DNA of 64,000 nucleotides from Flavipsychrobacter sp. (GTDB lineage Bacteria; Bacteroidota; Bacteroidia; Chitinophagales; Chitinophagaceae), in assembly GCA_016787265.1 (NCBI GenBank), contig JAEUVF010000013.1:372001-436000 (forward strand), written 5' to 3'. Of this stretch, positions 42,874 through 51,711 are shown piece by piece. Made by a program: the position numbers and the translations under genes. Under the pieces are notes generated by a model, which saw nothing but the letters and a program-made list of their open reading frames with translations, did no database searches and was not told the origin of the DNA. The number at the start of each line of letters is the position of its first letter. Position 1 is the stretch's first letter.

Positions 42874-44302
42874 TTTTGATAAATCCATTCAGCAAAAGGC
42901 AAATGAACTTCGCCTTGAGCCATCCCCGGAAGTATGGGAACGGGTTGCTGCGCAAATAAAGGAAAAAGACCGAAGAAGAGGTTTTGCCTGGTACTGGCTG
43001 GCTGCAGCTATGCTGGCCGGTGGACTCTCCATCTGGTTTTTTGGCCCGGATTTATCCAACAGTCCTGCACCCTCTTCCATAACACAATCGTCACCGAATG
43101 ATTCCAACACTACTCCTTCTGTTTCAAATTCAATAGATCAAAACCGGAATAAAGATTTCGTTTCTAAGGAGCAATCAATTGCTTCGTCTGAACAAAAAGC
43201 TGAATCTACGAGTTCTGAAAAGTCCTCAGGTATAACGCAGTTGCCCTCCATTTCCGGTGAAAAAAATCAACAGGTTAGTGCTACCACTGAAACCACCAAC
43301 AAAGCCGGCAAACATCTGAACAAAGCTTCCGGAAAACCCCGTTCCTTTGCTTCTTCCGGGGAGTTGGCTGCAGCTGAAAAAACCAATCGTTCTGAAACGC
43401 AAAAGAATCAACAGATCCTTTCGGATGAATCAGTGCAAAAGGAACTATATGGCCGTTTGGTGAACAGTGAAATCAATCCAACCGTACCCGGTGAGATAGA
43501 ACCAAAACAGGCAGCAGCCGGAGACACCAAACTCAATTCAGATTTGCTGACCTCCGTTCAACAACCTTCGAAAACAATAGAATCCTGGAACCTTGCCATG
43601 CAAATTGGTGGGGGATCAGGCTCCATGCGGGAAGGATTGACAACCAGCTATGCACCACGTTTTGAGAATACCTTCGGAAACATTGCCCTGCAACCTCCGG
43701 GAACTGCAGCTGCGCTCGATCCAAGACCTTCTGAAGTGAAAGCCGGTCCCTCTTTTCAGGCCAGTATTGGTTTGAGTAAGCCCATCAGTCGCAAGCTGAA
43801 CTTTATTACCGGTATCCAGTATGCTTATTTTTCCAACCGGATCGAAGTTGGAAGAAAAATCGATAGCAGTGCAATGAGTACCAATTTCAGACTGCAGAAT
43901 GTTGCTGGCACTGCTGCCTATACTGGTGCCGGTAATGATGGCAAAACTTATTATAACGCTTACCATTACCTTCAGATCCCCCTTGAAATCGGATGGTTCC
44001 TGGATAACCAGAAACGCATTTCCTGGAATAATGGATTCCTGTTTGGAGTGTTGCTTCGTACGGATGCCTTACATTATGACCAGGCTGCTGGTGCTTATTT
44101 CCAGAACAATGACCTGGTTAATAAATTCCAGACCAGTGCACAAACCAGTTTGAATTACCGGTTATTACAATTAAGTAGCGGATCATTGTCTGCTGGTCCC
44201 TTCCTGAATTACCAGCTTTCCAATATTGATAAAACGGCCGGCAACAAACGACTGCTCACAGTTGGTTTAAATGCGCGGTTCTTGTTCAATAAATCAAAAT
44301 AG
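42860..44302 (+). CDS. Trans-envelope protein: anti-sigma-like N-terminus, linker and outer-membrane barrel
   Basis: 480 residues. Residues 1-40 are a charged helix (FDKSIQQKANELRLEPSPEVWERV), 42-61 a single membrane segment, 65-235 a Ser/Thr/Gln/Glu/Lys-rich low-complexity linker, and about 236-480 alternating amphipathic strands of an OMP beta-barrel (FQASIGLSKPISRKLNFITG, YLQIPLEIGWFLDNQKRISW, LLTVGLNARFLFN). The inner helix and an outer barrel in one chain imply that it spans the whole envelope. The 14-bp overlap with the sigma gene supports an anti-sigma or sensor role, which is inference. The barrel could instead be periplasmic-folded. Confidence 0.75.
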   Translation: MPDRDFDKSIQQKANELRLEPSPEVWERVAAQIKEKDRRRGFAWYWLAAAMLAGGLSIWFFGPDLSNSPAPSSITQSSPNDSNTTPSVSNSIDQNRNKDFVSKEQSIASSEQKAESTSSEKSSGITQLPSISGEKNQQVSATTETTNKAGKHLNKASGKPRSFASSGELAAAEKTNRSETQKNQQILSDESVQKELYGRLVNSEINPTVPGEIEPKQAAAGDTKLNSDLLTSVQQPSKTIESWNLAMQIGGGSGSMREGLTTSYAPRFENTFGNIALQPPGTAAALDPRPSEVKAGPSFQASIGLSKPISRKLNFITGIQYAYFSNRIEVGRKIDSSAMSTNFRLQNVAGTAAYTGAGNDGKTYYNAYHYLQIPLEIGWFLDNQKRISWNNGFLFGVLLRTDALHYDQAAGAYFQNNDLVNKFQTSAQTSLNYRLLQLSSGSLSAGPFLNYQLSNIDKTAGNKRLLTVGLNARFLFNKSK

Positions 44303-44308
44303 ATTGCT

Positions 44309-45547
44309 ATGAAACTGCTTATGCCAAAGGGGAAAATCTTCCTTGCTGTATTCGCCTGCCTGTTATTCAGTGCCTGTATAAAAGACAAGGTAACCAGAAC
44401 TTATACGATCCAGACCCCGGTATTTGCTTCCAAAGCTGCAGTGCTGGCTGGAATTTCTGCAACGCCTGCCAGGAAGATTGAAGAAACCGGAAAGATATAC
44501 TGGCTGGGTAGCTGGATTTTCATGAGCGAACCCTCCCGCGGCATTCATATCATTAATAACAGAAACCCGGCTGCTCCAAAACCCGAAGCATTTATAGCAC
44601 TTCCCGGTAATATCGATATTGCTGTTAAAGGAACTACCCTCTACGCAGATCTGTATACGGATTTGCTGGTACTGGACATCAGTGAACCCCTGAATCCCGT
44701 GCTGAAAAAAACGATCCCCAATGTTTTCCCGGATAGAAGGTATGTGAATGGATTTTACCTGGATCCCTCCCAGGTAATTGTTGACTGGATTAAAAAAGAT
44801 ACTACGGTAGATATTGGCGATGGAGGTCAGCCTATGCCTGGTTTTGGTTGCATAAACTGTTCTTTTGCAGAATTGAATGTGGGAACAAAAAGCCCGGAAG
44901 GAAAAGCTGGTTCCATGGCGCGCCTCTCCATCGTAAATGATAATTTGTTTGTTGTTAATTCGGAAAAACTACTGTCTTATTCTCTCTCGAATTACCTTGA
45001 TCCAAGCTTTGCCGGAGAACTGGCGCTGGGCTGGGGGATTGAAACACTCTATCCTTTCAAAGACAAATTGTTCATCGGTTCCAGCACTGGTATGTATATC
45101 GCGGATATTCAAAACCCGGCAAGTCCACAACTGCAGGGTACGTTTACGCACGCCCGTGCCTGTGATCCGGTAGTGGCGGATGATAAGTTTGCGTATGTAA
45201 CCCTGCGTACCGGCAACTTCTGTGGAGGTAGTTTGAATCAAATGGATATCCTGGATGTGAGTAATGTAATGCAGCCCAAACTGATCAAAACCTATCTGCT
45301 GAGTAATCCACACGGACTTGCTTTAAAGGATCCATTTGTTTATATCTGTGATGGAAAAGCCGGCTTGAAAGTGTACAATGTTTCCAATAAACAGGCTATA
45401 GAATTGAAACAACAACTGGATATTGAAGATGCTTTTGATATTATCATCAGGGGTACCGAAGCCCTTGTAGTAGGAAAGAAACATCTCTACCAGTTCCGTA
45501 TCAAAACAGATGGTCATCTTGACCTGGTGAGTCGTTACGGATTCTGA
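44309..45547 (+). CDS. LVIVD repeat lipoprotein
   Basis: 412 residues with a lipobox FSAC (Cys23). The chain has propeller-like repeats of the LVIVD type: DIAVKGTTLYADLYTDLLVL then DISEPLNPVL, and GMYIADIQNPASPQLQGTF, MDILDVSNVMQPKLIKTY and GLKVYNVSNKQAIEL. LVIVD proteins are surface or periplasmic beta-propellers with unknown partner. It starts 6 bp after the barrel gene and is part of the ECF operon. Its 3' end overlaps the convergent queG gene by 13 bp. Confidence 0.85.
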   Translation: MKLLMPKGKIFLAVFACLLFSACIKDKVTRTYTIQTPVFASKAAVLAGISATPARKIEETGKIYWLGSWIFMSEPSRGIHIINNRNPAAPKPEAFIALPGNIDIAVKGTTLYADLYTDLLVLDISEPLNPVLKKTIPNVFPDRRYVNGFYLDPSQVIVDWIKKDTTVDIGDGGQPMPGFGCINCSFAELNVGTKSPEGKAGSMARLSIVNDNLFVVNSEKLLSYSLSNYLDPSFAGELALGWGIETLYPFKDKLFIGSSTGMYIADIQNPASPQLQGTFTHARACDPVVADDKFAYVTLRTGNFCGGSLNQMDILDVSNVMQPKLIKTYLLSNPHGLALKDPFVYICDGKAGLKVYNVSNKQAIELKQQLDIEDAFDIIIRGTEALVVGKKHLYQFRIKTDGHLDLVSRYGF

Positions 45548-46473
45548 TGGTTCACAAAATGAAGGTTCCGGAGTATTCCTTTGTATTTGGCTCTCCTGAT
45601 AGGTGAATGACGAAAGATAGTCCGGAATTTTTCTTCTCCCAATTCCTCCCAGTCGGCAGCGGAAAGTTCAAATAATTCAGGAATGGGTTGAAATCCCGCC
45701 TCTGCAGAAGGAGAGGAGAAACGGTTCCAGGGACAAACATCCTGGCAGATATCACATCCAAAAATCCAGTCGGAATACCTTCCTTTCTGTTCCTCAGGAA
45801 TCAGTTCCGCTTTTAATTCAATGGTAAAATAAGATATGCATTTACTGCCATTGATGACCTTGTCCGGTTCAATGGCATCAGTCGGACAGGCATCAATACA
45901 TTTGGTGCAGGTGCCACAATAATCTTTCGCAGATGGATCATCGTACTGATCCAGTTCCAGATCGGTGATCAGGGTAGCAATGAAAAAAAAGGAACCTGCT
46001 TTTCGGGTGATAAGGTTCCCGTTTTTACCTATCCATCCAATACCGGATTCTCTTGCCCAGGCTCTTTCCAGTACAGGAGCAGAATCTACAAAACCTCTTC
46101 CTTCCACAGCTCCAATCTCCTCCCGGATCCGCTCCAGGAACAGGTTCAGTTTAGCCCGGATGATTTCATGATAGTCCTGCCCGTAGGCATATTTGGATAC
46201 TTTTGGTAACTGCTCAGGCTGCTGTGTTGCAGGATAATAATTCATCAGCAAAGTGATCACAGACTTTGCGCCCGGAACCAGCCTGGAAGGATCCACCCGC
46301 AAATCAAAATGATTGGCCATGTATTGCATGCTTCCATGATAACCCTTATTCAACCAGTTTTCCAACCGCCGGGCATCCTCGTCCAGGTACCTGCTCGGAG
46401 AAATGCCACAGTAACTGAAGCCCAGTTCTATAGAAATCTTACGAATTGTTGCTGAACTATTTTGAATTTTCAC
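45535..46473 (-). CDS. queG: Epoxyqueuosine reductase
   Basis: 312 residues. The N-terminal DUF1730 domain (LGFSYCGISPSRYLDEDARR, RLVPGAKSVITLLMNYYP) is followed by two 4Fe-4S clusters: CGTCTKCIDACPTDAI at about residue 190 and CDICQDVCPWNRF at about 240. It performs the last step of queuosine synthesis, reducing epoxyqueuosine in tRNA with a cobalamin cofactor. queD is also in the window at 56287. The gene overlaps the LVIVD gene end by 13 bp, and its divergent promoter shares the 39-bp gap with the DUF3857 gene. Confidence 0.95.
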   Translation of the reverse strand: MKIQNSSATIRKISIELGFSYCGISPSRYLDEDARRLENWLNKGYHGSMQYMANHFDLRVDPSRLVPGAKSVITLLMNYYPATQQPEQLPKVSKYAYGQDYHEIIRAKLNLFLERIREEIGAVEGRGFVDSAPVLERAWARESGIGWIGKNGNLITRKAGSFFFIATLITDLELDQYDDPSAKDYCGTCTKCIDACPTDAIEPDKVINGSKCISYFTIELKAELIPEEQKGRYSDWIFGCDICQDVCPWNRFSSPSAEAGFQPIPELFELSAADWEELGEEKFRTIFRHSPIRRAKYKGILRNLHFVNHQNP

Positions 46474-46512
46474 TAAAATTTACAATTTTTCGGACTTTAA
46501 ACGCTAAACCTT

Positions 46513-48540
46513 ATGCTATCCAGAGTCCAATATCTGCTATTATTCATAGTATCCCTATTCAGTTTTTCCTCTTTTTCACAAGACAAACCCTCCTTTAAAT
46601 TCGGTAAAGTTAGTCCGGAAGATTTCAAACAATCCCTTCCTTCCTTTGATACCGGCGCACATGCGATCATCCTGGGGGATATTGGTTTTTCAAGAATCGT
46701 TCCCAACAATGATGGTGGATTTGGATATGAATTCGAGCGTAAAATTCGGGTTTATATAGTAGATAAAAGTGGTATTGATGCAGGGAAATTTGAAATTCCG
46801 CTGTTCTCAAGCACCAGCAGTGATATGCGGGAAGAAGTTCGGCGATTTAATGGCGTAACCTATAACCTGGAGAATGGAACTGTAGTTGAAACCAAATTGG
46901 AAAACAACCAGGTTTTTACAGAAAAAGTTTCAAAAAACAGATCCGATAAAAAATTCTCACTGCCAGCCTTACGCGAAGGTTCCATCTTTGAATTGAGTTA
47001 TTTATTGAAGTCGGATTATATTTTTCAGTTCCGCGACTGGGCATTTCAGAGTGAATATCCAACATTGTGGAGTGAATATGAAGTTGAAATTCCTGAATAT
47101 TTCGATTATGTATACCTCTCGCAGGGATATCATTCCTATCACCTGAATACTACTAAGGATGTTTCGCGCACCTATCGCATCAGAGGGGGCCGGACTTCTA
47201 CCACTTCTGCTGCCGGAAGTGATGTTGTGATTTCGGGTATGGCTAAAATGAAACGCTGGGTGATGAAAGAAATTCCATCTCTTAAATCAGAGAGTTTCAT
47301 CACCACCCTTGAAAATTACAGGAGTAAAATTGAGTTCCAGTTATCCAGTATCCGGTATCCGAACCAGGCACCGATCATGGTGATGGAAAACTGGCAAAAA
47401 GTAACTTCCGATCTGATGAAGTCAGAAAGTTTTGGTCTGGCTATGGATAAGGTAGATGGAAGCCTGGAAGAGCTGATTAAACCGCATGTTAACGGAATTA
47501 CAGACCAAACCGAAAAAGCTAAACGCATCTATGAATATTTCCGGGATAATTTCACCTGGAATGGAAACGGCGGCATCTATACCAGCGGGAATCTTAAAAA
47601 TGTAATCAAAACCAAAACCGGTAGTGTAGGGGATATCAACCTCATGCTGATTGCTGCCTTAAAATCCTTTGGTTACACGGCCTATCCCATCATTCTTGGT
47701 ACGCGTAGCAGGGGATATACGCATGAACTGTATCCCTTGATGGATCGGTTTAATTATGTAGTATGTGCGGTGCTAATTGGTGAAACGGATTACCTGTTGG
47801 ATGCCTCCGAGCCGGATCTTGGTTTCGGACGTCTGCCTTCCAGGTGTTACAATGGTCATGCGCGGGTATTGATGCAGGATCCACTTCCTATCAGTCTGGC
47901 TGCTGACTCTATTCTTGAACGGAAAGTAACCCTGGCTACCCTGGTAGCTTCTCCGCAGGATGTAAAAGGAAGTATCCAAACCAGCATGGGCTATGTAAGT
48001 TCAACGTATTACAGGGGACTGGTGAGAGAAAAGGGCGAAGACGCGGTTTTTAATTCTATTAAAACCAGGTTTGGAACGGAATATGAAATCAGCAATACCC
48101 ATATAGATTCTTTAAAGAAAAAAGATCTGCCGATAAAAATCACTTATGATTTTGAAACCAAAAATGAAGCGGCAGATGTATTGTATATCGATCCGGTGCT
48201 GGATCCCTTCAGTAAAGAAAATCCCTTTCAATCACCCACACGTTCTTTCCCTGTTGAGATGCCCTATCGCATTGATGAAACCTACCTGCTGAATTTTGAA
48301 ATTCCCGAAGGGTATAAAGTGGATGAAATACCCAAGTCAGCCAAAGTTGGTCTCAATGACGGGGATGGCTATTTTGAATACCTGGTATCTGCAGAACCGA
48401 ATCGGATCCAATTAAGAACCCGTGTTGTATTGGCGAAAGCCTATTTTGCTCCGGATGAATATGAATCGCTGCGGGAGTTTTTTGGTTTTGTGATAAATAA
48501 ACAGGCTGAACAAATCGTATTGAAAAAAGTCGCTCCATGA
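46513..48540 (+). CDS. DUF3857/transglutaminase-like protein, catalytic residues lost
   Basis: 675 residues. A signal peptide (ending FSQ) is followed by an N-terminal DUF3857 domain (FEIPLFSSTSSDMREEVRRF), a transglutaminase-like core (IYEYFRDNFTWNGNGGIYTS), and a C-terminal beta domain (PYRIDETYLLNFEIPEGYKV). The core lacks the thiol-protease catalytic residues: the Cys position reads GSVGDINLM with Gly, and the His position reads FNYVVCAV with Tyr. Its paralogue downstream keeps Cys and His. The two overlap by 4 bp (ATGA). I read it as a pseudo-transglutaminase, perhaps a binding subunit. Confidence 0.88.
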   Translation: MLSRVQYLLLFIVSLFSFSSFSQDKPSFKFGKVSPEDFKQSLPSFDTGAHAIILGDIGFSRIVPNNDGGFGYEFERKIRVYIVDKSGIDAGKFEIPLFSSTSSDMREEVRRFNGVTYNLENGTVVETKLENNQVFTEKVSKNRSDKKFSLPALREGSIFELSYLLKSDYIFQFRDWAFQSEYPTLWSEYEVEIPEYFDYVYLSQGYHSYHLNTTKDVSRTYRIRGGRTSTTSAAGSDVVISGMAKMKRWVMKEIPSLKSESFITTLENYRSKIEFQLSSIRYPNQAPIMVMENWQKVTSDLMKSESFGLAMDKVDGSLEELIKPHVNGITDQTEKAKRIYEYFRDNFTWNGNGGIYTSGNLKNVIKTKTGSVGDINLMLIAALKSFGYTAYPIILGTRSRGYTHELYPLMDRFNYVVCAVLIGETDYLLDASEPDLGFGRLPSRCYNGHARVLMQDPLPISLAADSILERKVTLATLVASPQDVKGSIQTSMGYVSSTYYRGLVREKGEDAVFNSIKTRFGTEYEISNTHIDSLKKKDLPIKITYDFETKNEAADVLYIDPVLDPFSKENPFQSPTRSFPVEMPYRIDETYLLNFEIPEGYKVDEIPKSAKVGLNDGDGYFEYLVSAEPNRIQLRTRVVLAKAYFAPDEYESLREFFGFVINKQAEQIVLKKVAP

Positions 48541-50447
48541 AAAACAAACTAATACTATTCCTGCTGGTTCAGCTGGTAGTTGCGGGAACGACCCGGGCAG
48601 ATGAATATCCATCCTTTACCATTCCGAAAGGATTACTCAAATATGCGAATTCGGTGATCCGGAAACAGGAAACGATCCTGGAAATTCATTCGGAAAGAAA
48701 AGTAACTGTCCGGGAGCATTTTGTGTTAACGGTACTGAATGAAGCAGGCGCCCGCTATGCCTATTGGAGTGATACCTATGATAAAATGTCCAGCATTGAT
48801 AAAATCGAAGGCAATCTGTACAATGCGATGGGACAAAAAATCCGCAGTCTGAAAAAATCAGAAATCACGGATATACCGGTGCAGGGAAATGGGCAGATGA
48901 TTGTGGATGACAGAAGGAAATATCATTCCTTCGAACATCGCGAATATCCTTACACCATTGAGTATATATCTGAATCAACCAACAACCAGACCATGTTTCT
49001 GCCGGGCTGGAGCCCGATCAGGGGTAAAGGCATGGCGGTGGAGAACAGCAGCTTTGTAATCATTTCGGATCCGGCTTATACCTATCGCACCAAGACCTGG
49101 AACATATCCGGGAAAGGGATGTCAACCAGTAATGGAAAGAAGAAAACAGAGAAATGGGAGGTGAGTCAGTTGAGTGCGGTGCCATCTGAATATGGTGCAC
49201 CCCCCATACATGAAGTAGCTCCATATATATCGCTGGGTGCTTCTACCTTTAAACTGGGGAATTTTAAAGGTGATATGTCTACCTGGGAGGAATTCGGAAG
49301 ATTTATAAAAACACTTATAGACGGACAGGATGAATTGCCGGAAGAAGAAAAACAAAAAGTAAAAGCAATCGCAGCAACCTGCAAAACTGACCGGGAAAAA
49401 GTAGAGAAGCTGTACCGCTATATGCAATCCAAAACACATTATGTAGGTATCCAGTTAGGTGTTGGTGGATGGGTTCCCTTTCCTGCCAAATATGTTGCGA
49501 GCAAAGGTTATGGCGATTGTAAGGCACTGACTAATTATATGGTGGCTGTTCTGAAAGAGGTAGGCATCAGGTCGTATTATGCACTAATCCGTGCGGGTGA
49601 GGATGAACGTGATATTCCTGTTGATTTTCCCTCTTCCCCCTTTAATCATGTCATCTGTGCTGTTCCGATGGGCAAAGACACTACCTGGCTGGAATGTACC
49701 AGTCAGACAGTTGCACCGGGTTATATGGGTGGATTTACAGGTAACCGCCACGCACTGCTTATTACTGAAAATGGAGGTGTACTGGTTAAAACACCTGCGT
49801 ACGACAAAACAGCTAATCAATATCATTCATCTATCGAGGCCAGTCTGAATAAAGAAGGACAGTTAACCATTACTGCCAGCAATCGCTACAAGGCGATGTT
49901 GGGAGATGATCTGCATCATTTTGTGCATGCTTATTCTGCCGAGGAAAAACAGAAATACCTGCAAAGATCACTGGATCTTCCACAGTACACAATTCGATCA
50001 TTCGATTATAAGGAAACGCCGGGTGATATTCCTTTCATTGATGAAAAGCTGAACATTTCCGCTGACCACTATGCGCAGTTTACCGGCAAACGCCTGTTTA
50101 TTATTCCCAATGTTTTAAATAAATGGGATCATAAACTAACGGTGGATACCAACCGACTATTTGATATCATCCTCACGGAGGAAAAGATAGAAATAGATAC
50201 GGTTCGGATCAGTTTGCCGGAAGGTTATAAAATTGAACGGGATATCAAACTGGACCCACTCAGTACACCCTTTGGAAAATACGAAGTAAGTACCCAGATC
50301 CAGAACAATAGCATTTTATACATCCGGCGACTGGAATTGAACAAAGGAAGATTCCCCGCCAACAGGTACAACGACCTGCTGTTGTTCTACGAAAAAATCT
50401 ACAACACCGACAGGGCCAAACTGGTATTGGTAAAAGAAGCTGCTTAA
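48537..50447 (+). CDS. DUF3857/transglutaminase-domain protein, active-site Cys and His present
   Basis: 636 residues. A signal peptide ends near TTRA. The DUF3857 domain (HSERKVTVREHFVLTVL, KIRSLKKSEITDIPV) precedes a transglutaminase core with Cys in YGDCKALTNYM and His in FNHVICAVPM; the third position is Glu in WLECTSQ rather than Asp. The C-terminus is a beta domain (YKIERDIKLDPLSTPFG). It is translationally coupled to its paralogue upstream. Such secreted proteins are very common in Bacteroidota and their substrates are unknown. Its stop overlaps that of the convergent serine hydrolase homologue by 4 bp. Confidence 0.9.
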   Translation: MKNKLILFLLVQLVVAGTTRADEYPSFTIPKGLLKYANSVIRKQETILEIHSERKVTVREHFVLTVLNEAGARYAYWSDTYDKMSSIDKIEGNLYNAMGQKIRSLKKSEITDIPVQGNGQMIVDDRRKYHSFEHREYPYTIEYISESTNNQTMFLPGWSPIRGKGMAVENSSFVIISDPAYTYRTKTWNISGKGMSTSNGKKKTEKWEVSQLSAVPSEYGAPPIHEVAPYISLGASTFKLGNFKGDMSTWEEFGRFIKTLIDGQDELPEEEKQKVKAIAATCKTDREKVEKLYRYMQSKTHYVGIQLGVGGWVPFPAKYVASKGYGDCKALTNYMVAVLKEVGIRSYYALIRAGEDERDIPVDFPSSPFNHVICAVPMGKDTTWLECTSQTVAPGYMGGFTGNRHALLITENGGVLVKTPAYDKTANQYHSSIEASLNKEGQLTITASNRYKAMLGDDLHHFVHAYSAEEKQKYLQRSLDLPQYTIRSFDYKETPGDIPFIDEKLNISADHYAQFTGKRLFIIPNVLNKWDHKLTVDTNRLFDIILTEEKIEIDTVRISLPEGYKIERDIKLDPLSTPFGKYEVSTQIQNNSILYIRRLELNKGRFPANRYNDLLLFYEKIYNTDRAKLVLVKEAA

Positions 50448-51502
50448 TTAATATGCTGCTCGATCAGTTCGCGGATATCTTCAAAGACCATGCGTTTCTG
50501 ATCGGGCAGTTCTCCTTTAGTGAATACAATTGCAGCATAACCTTTTGATTTGTTGATCCAGGGCCAGGTGCCACTGATACCCGGACAATTCACCAGGGTT
50601 CCGTTTCCGGCAGCATCTTTTTCCTGAATCCAGCAACCCAGACCATAATCGTTTCCCTGTGAAATAGGGGAAGAGTATGCGACACTGGCTGCACCGGTTT
50701 GCTTTTTCAGAATCTCTTTTACAGAAGCTTCAGAGAGCACCCTGGTTTCTCCCACTTTACCATCATTCAGCAACATAGTCAGAAACTTCATATAGTCATC
50801 CGCGGATGATTTGCCACCGGCGGATGGGTTCTCTGCATACACGCCATCACTCATGAAATTGGTTCTCTTTAAACCCAGCTGTTTGCCCAGTCGATCACGC
50901 ATCACGCGATCAAAAGGACGCTTCGCCACCAGCTCGAGTACACGGCCGGCGATATTGGGACCAATATTCCCATAATAAAACTGGGTGCCCTGGCGGCCCT
51001 TCATATTCCGGTCTTTTGCAAAACTGGCCACTTCCTCTTCCAGGGTATCGAATTTTTTCTTTTTCAACGCAGTTCTGAAAATGGGAGGATCCGATTCAAT
51101 GGTAGTGGTATGCGAGAGACACATACGCAGGGTGATATAACCTTTAGAATAACTTTGATAAATCGGGAGAAAATCGCCCAGTTTATCTTCCAGGGAAAGT
51201 TTTCCTTCATCCACATAACTCATCACCAGGGCTGCGGTATACCACTGACTGGCAGCTCCAATCGGTTCCTGGCTGGCGGCTCTTAACTCTCCGAATTCTC
51301 TTCTGTACACATCTTTTCCATCCTTGTGCACAATCACCACAAAATCATTGCCCAGGTCTTTTTTATACTTCTCAAGTCCCTCTGTGATCGCGGGAATATC
51401 AACCTGGTTGTTGCGGAGCGGTTTTGCCTGTACTGGGGTTGTTTGCGCACTCGCGGTAACTGCCAGCAAAAGGGCAAAAGTTGAAAAGAGAATGGATCGC
51501 AT
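50444..51502 (-). CDS. Serine hydrolase (beta-lactamase fold) homologue without nucleophile
   Basis: 352 residues with a signal peptide (ending TASAQ). The fold is clear: EPIGAASQWYTAALVMSYVDE, GKLSLEDKLGDFLPIYQSY, MCLSHTTTIESD, FYYGNIGPNIAGRVLELV, then a C-terminal YAAIVFTKGELPDQKRM. However, the SxxK nucleophile/base motif is Ala83-Ala-Ser-Gln86, so both Ser and Lys are gone, while Tyr177-Gly-Asn179 is kept. The protein is probably a binding or regulatory pseudoenzyme. It is convergent with the DUF3857 pair (4-bp overlap of stops). Confidence 0.88.
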   Translation of the reverse strand: MRSILFSTFALLLAVTASAQTTPVQAKPLRNNQVDIPAITEGLEKYKKDLGNDFVVIVHKDGKDVYRREFGELRAASQEPIGAASQWYTAALVMSYVDEGKLSLEDKLGDFLPIYQSYSKGYITLRMCLSHTTTIESDPPIFRTALKKKKFDTLEEEVASFAKDRNMKGRQGTQFYYGNIGPNIAGRVLELVAKRPFDRVMRDRLGKQLGLKRTNFMSDGVYAENPSAGGKSSADDYMKFLTMLLNDGKVGETRVLSEASVKEILKKQTGAASVAYSSPISQGNDYGLGCWIQEKDAAGNGTLVNCPGISGTWPWINKSKGYAAIVFTKGELPDQKRMVFEDIRELIEQHIN

Positions 51503-51711
51503 AAGAAGGATTTGAATCTAAATTATCAAAGGGATTTGGAGTCTTAACGTTAAAATTCCTTTTAGGGTTTTATAACCTGAAAAAAATTCATGTTTTTTCT
51601 ACAGAATCGGCTCATTCGTCAGGATATATTAGATTTTACTGTCATTGTTGCCTGATTTTCAAGCTGGTTTATTGTTTGAAGGATAGAATAGAACCTTGAA
51701 AAGAAAAAAAT

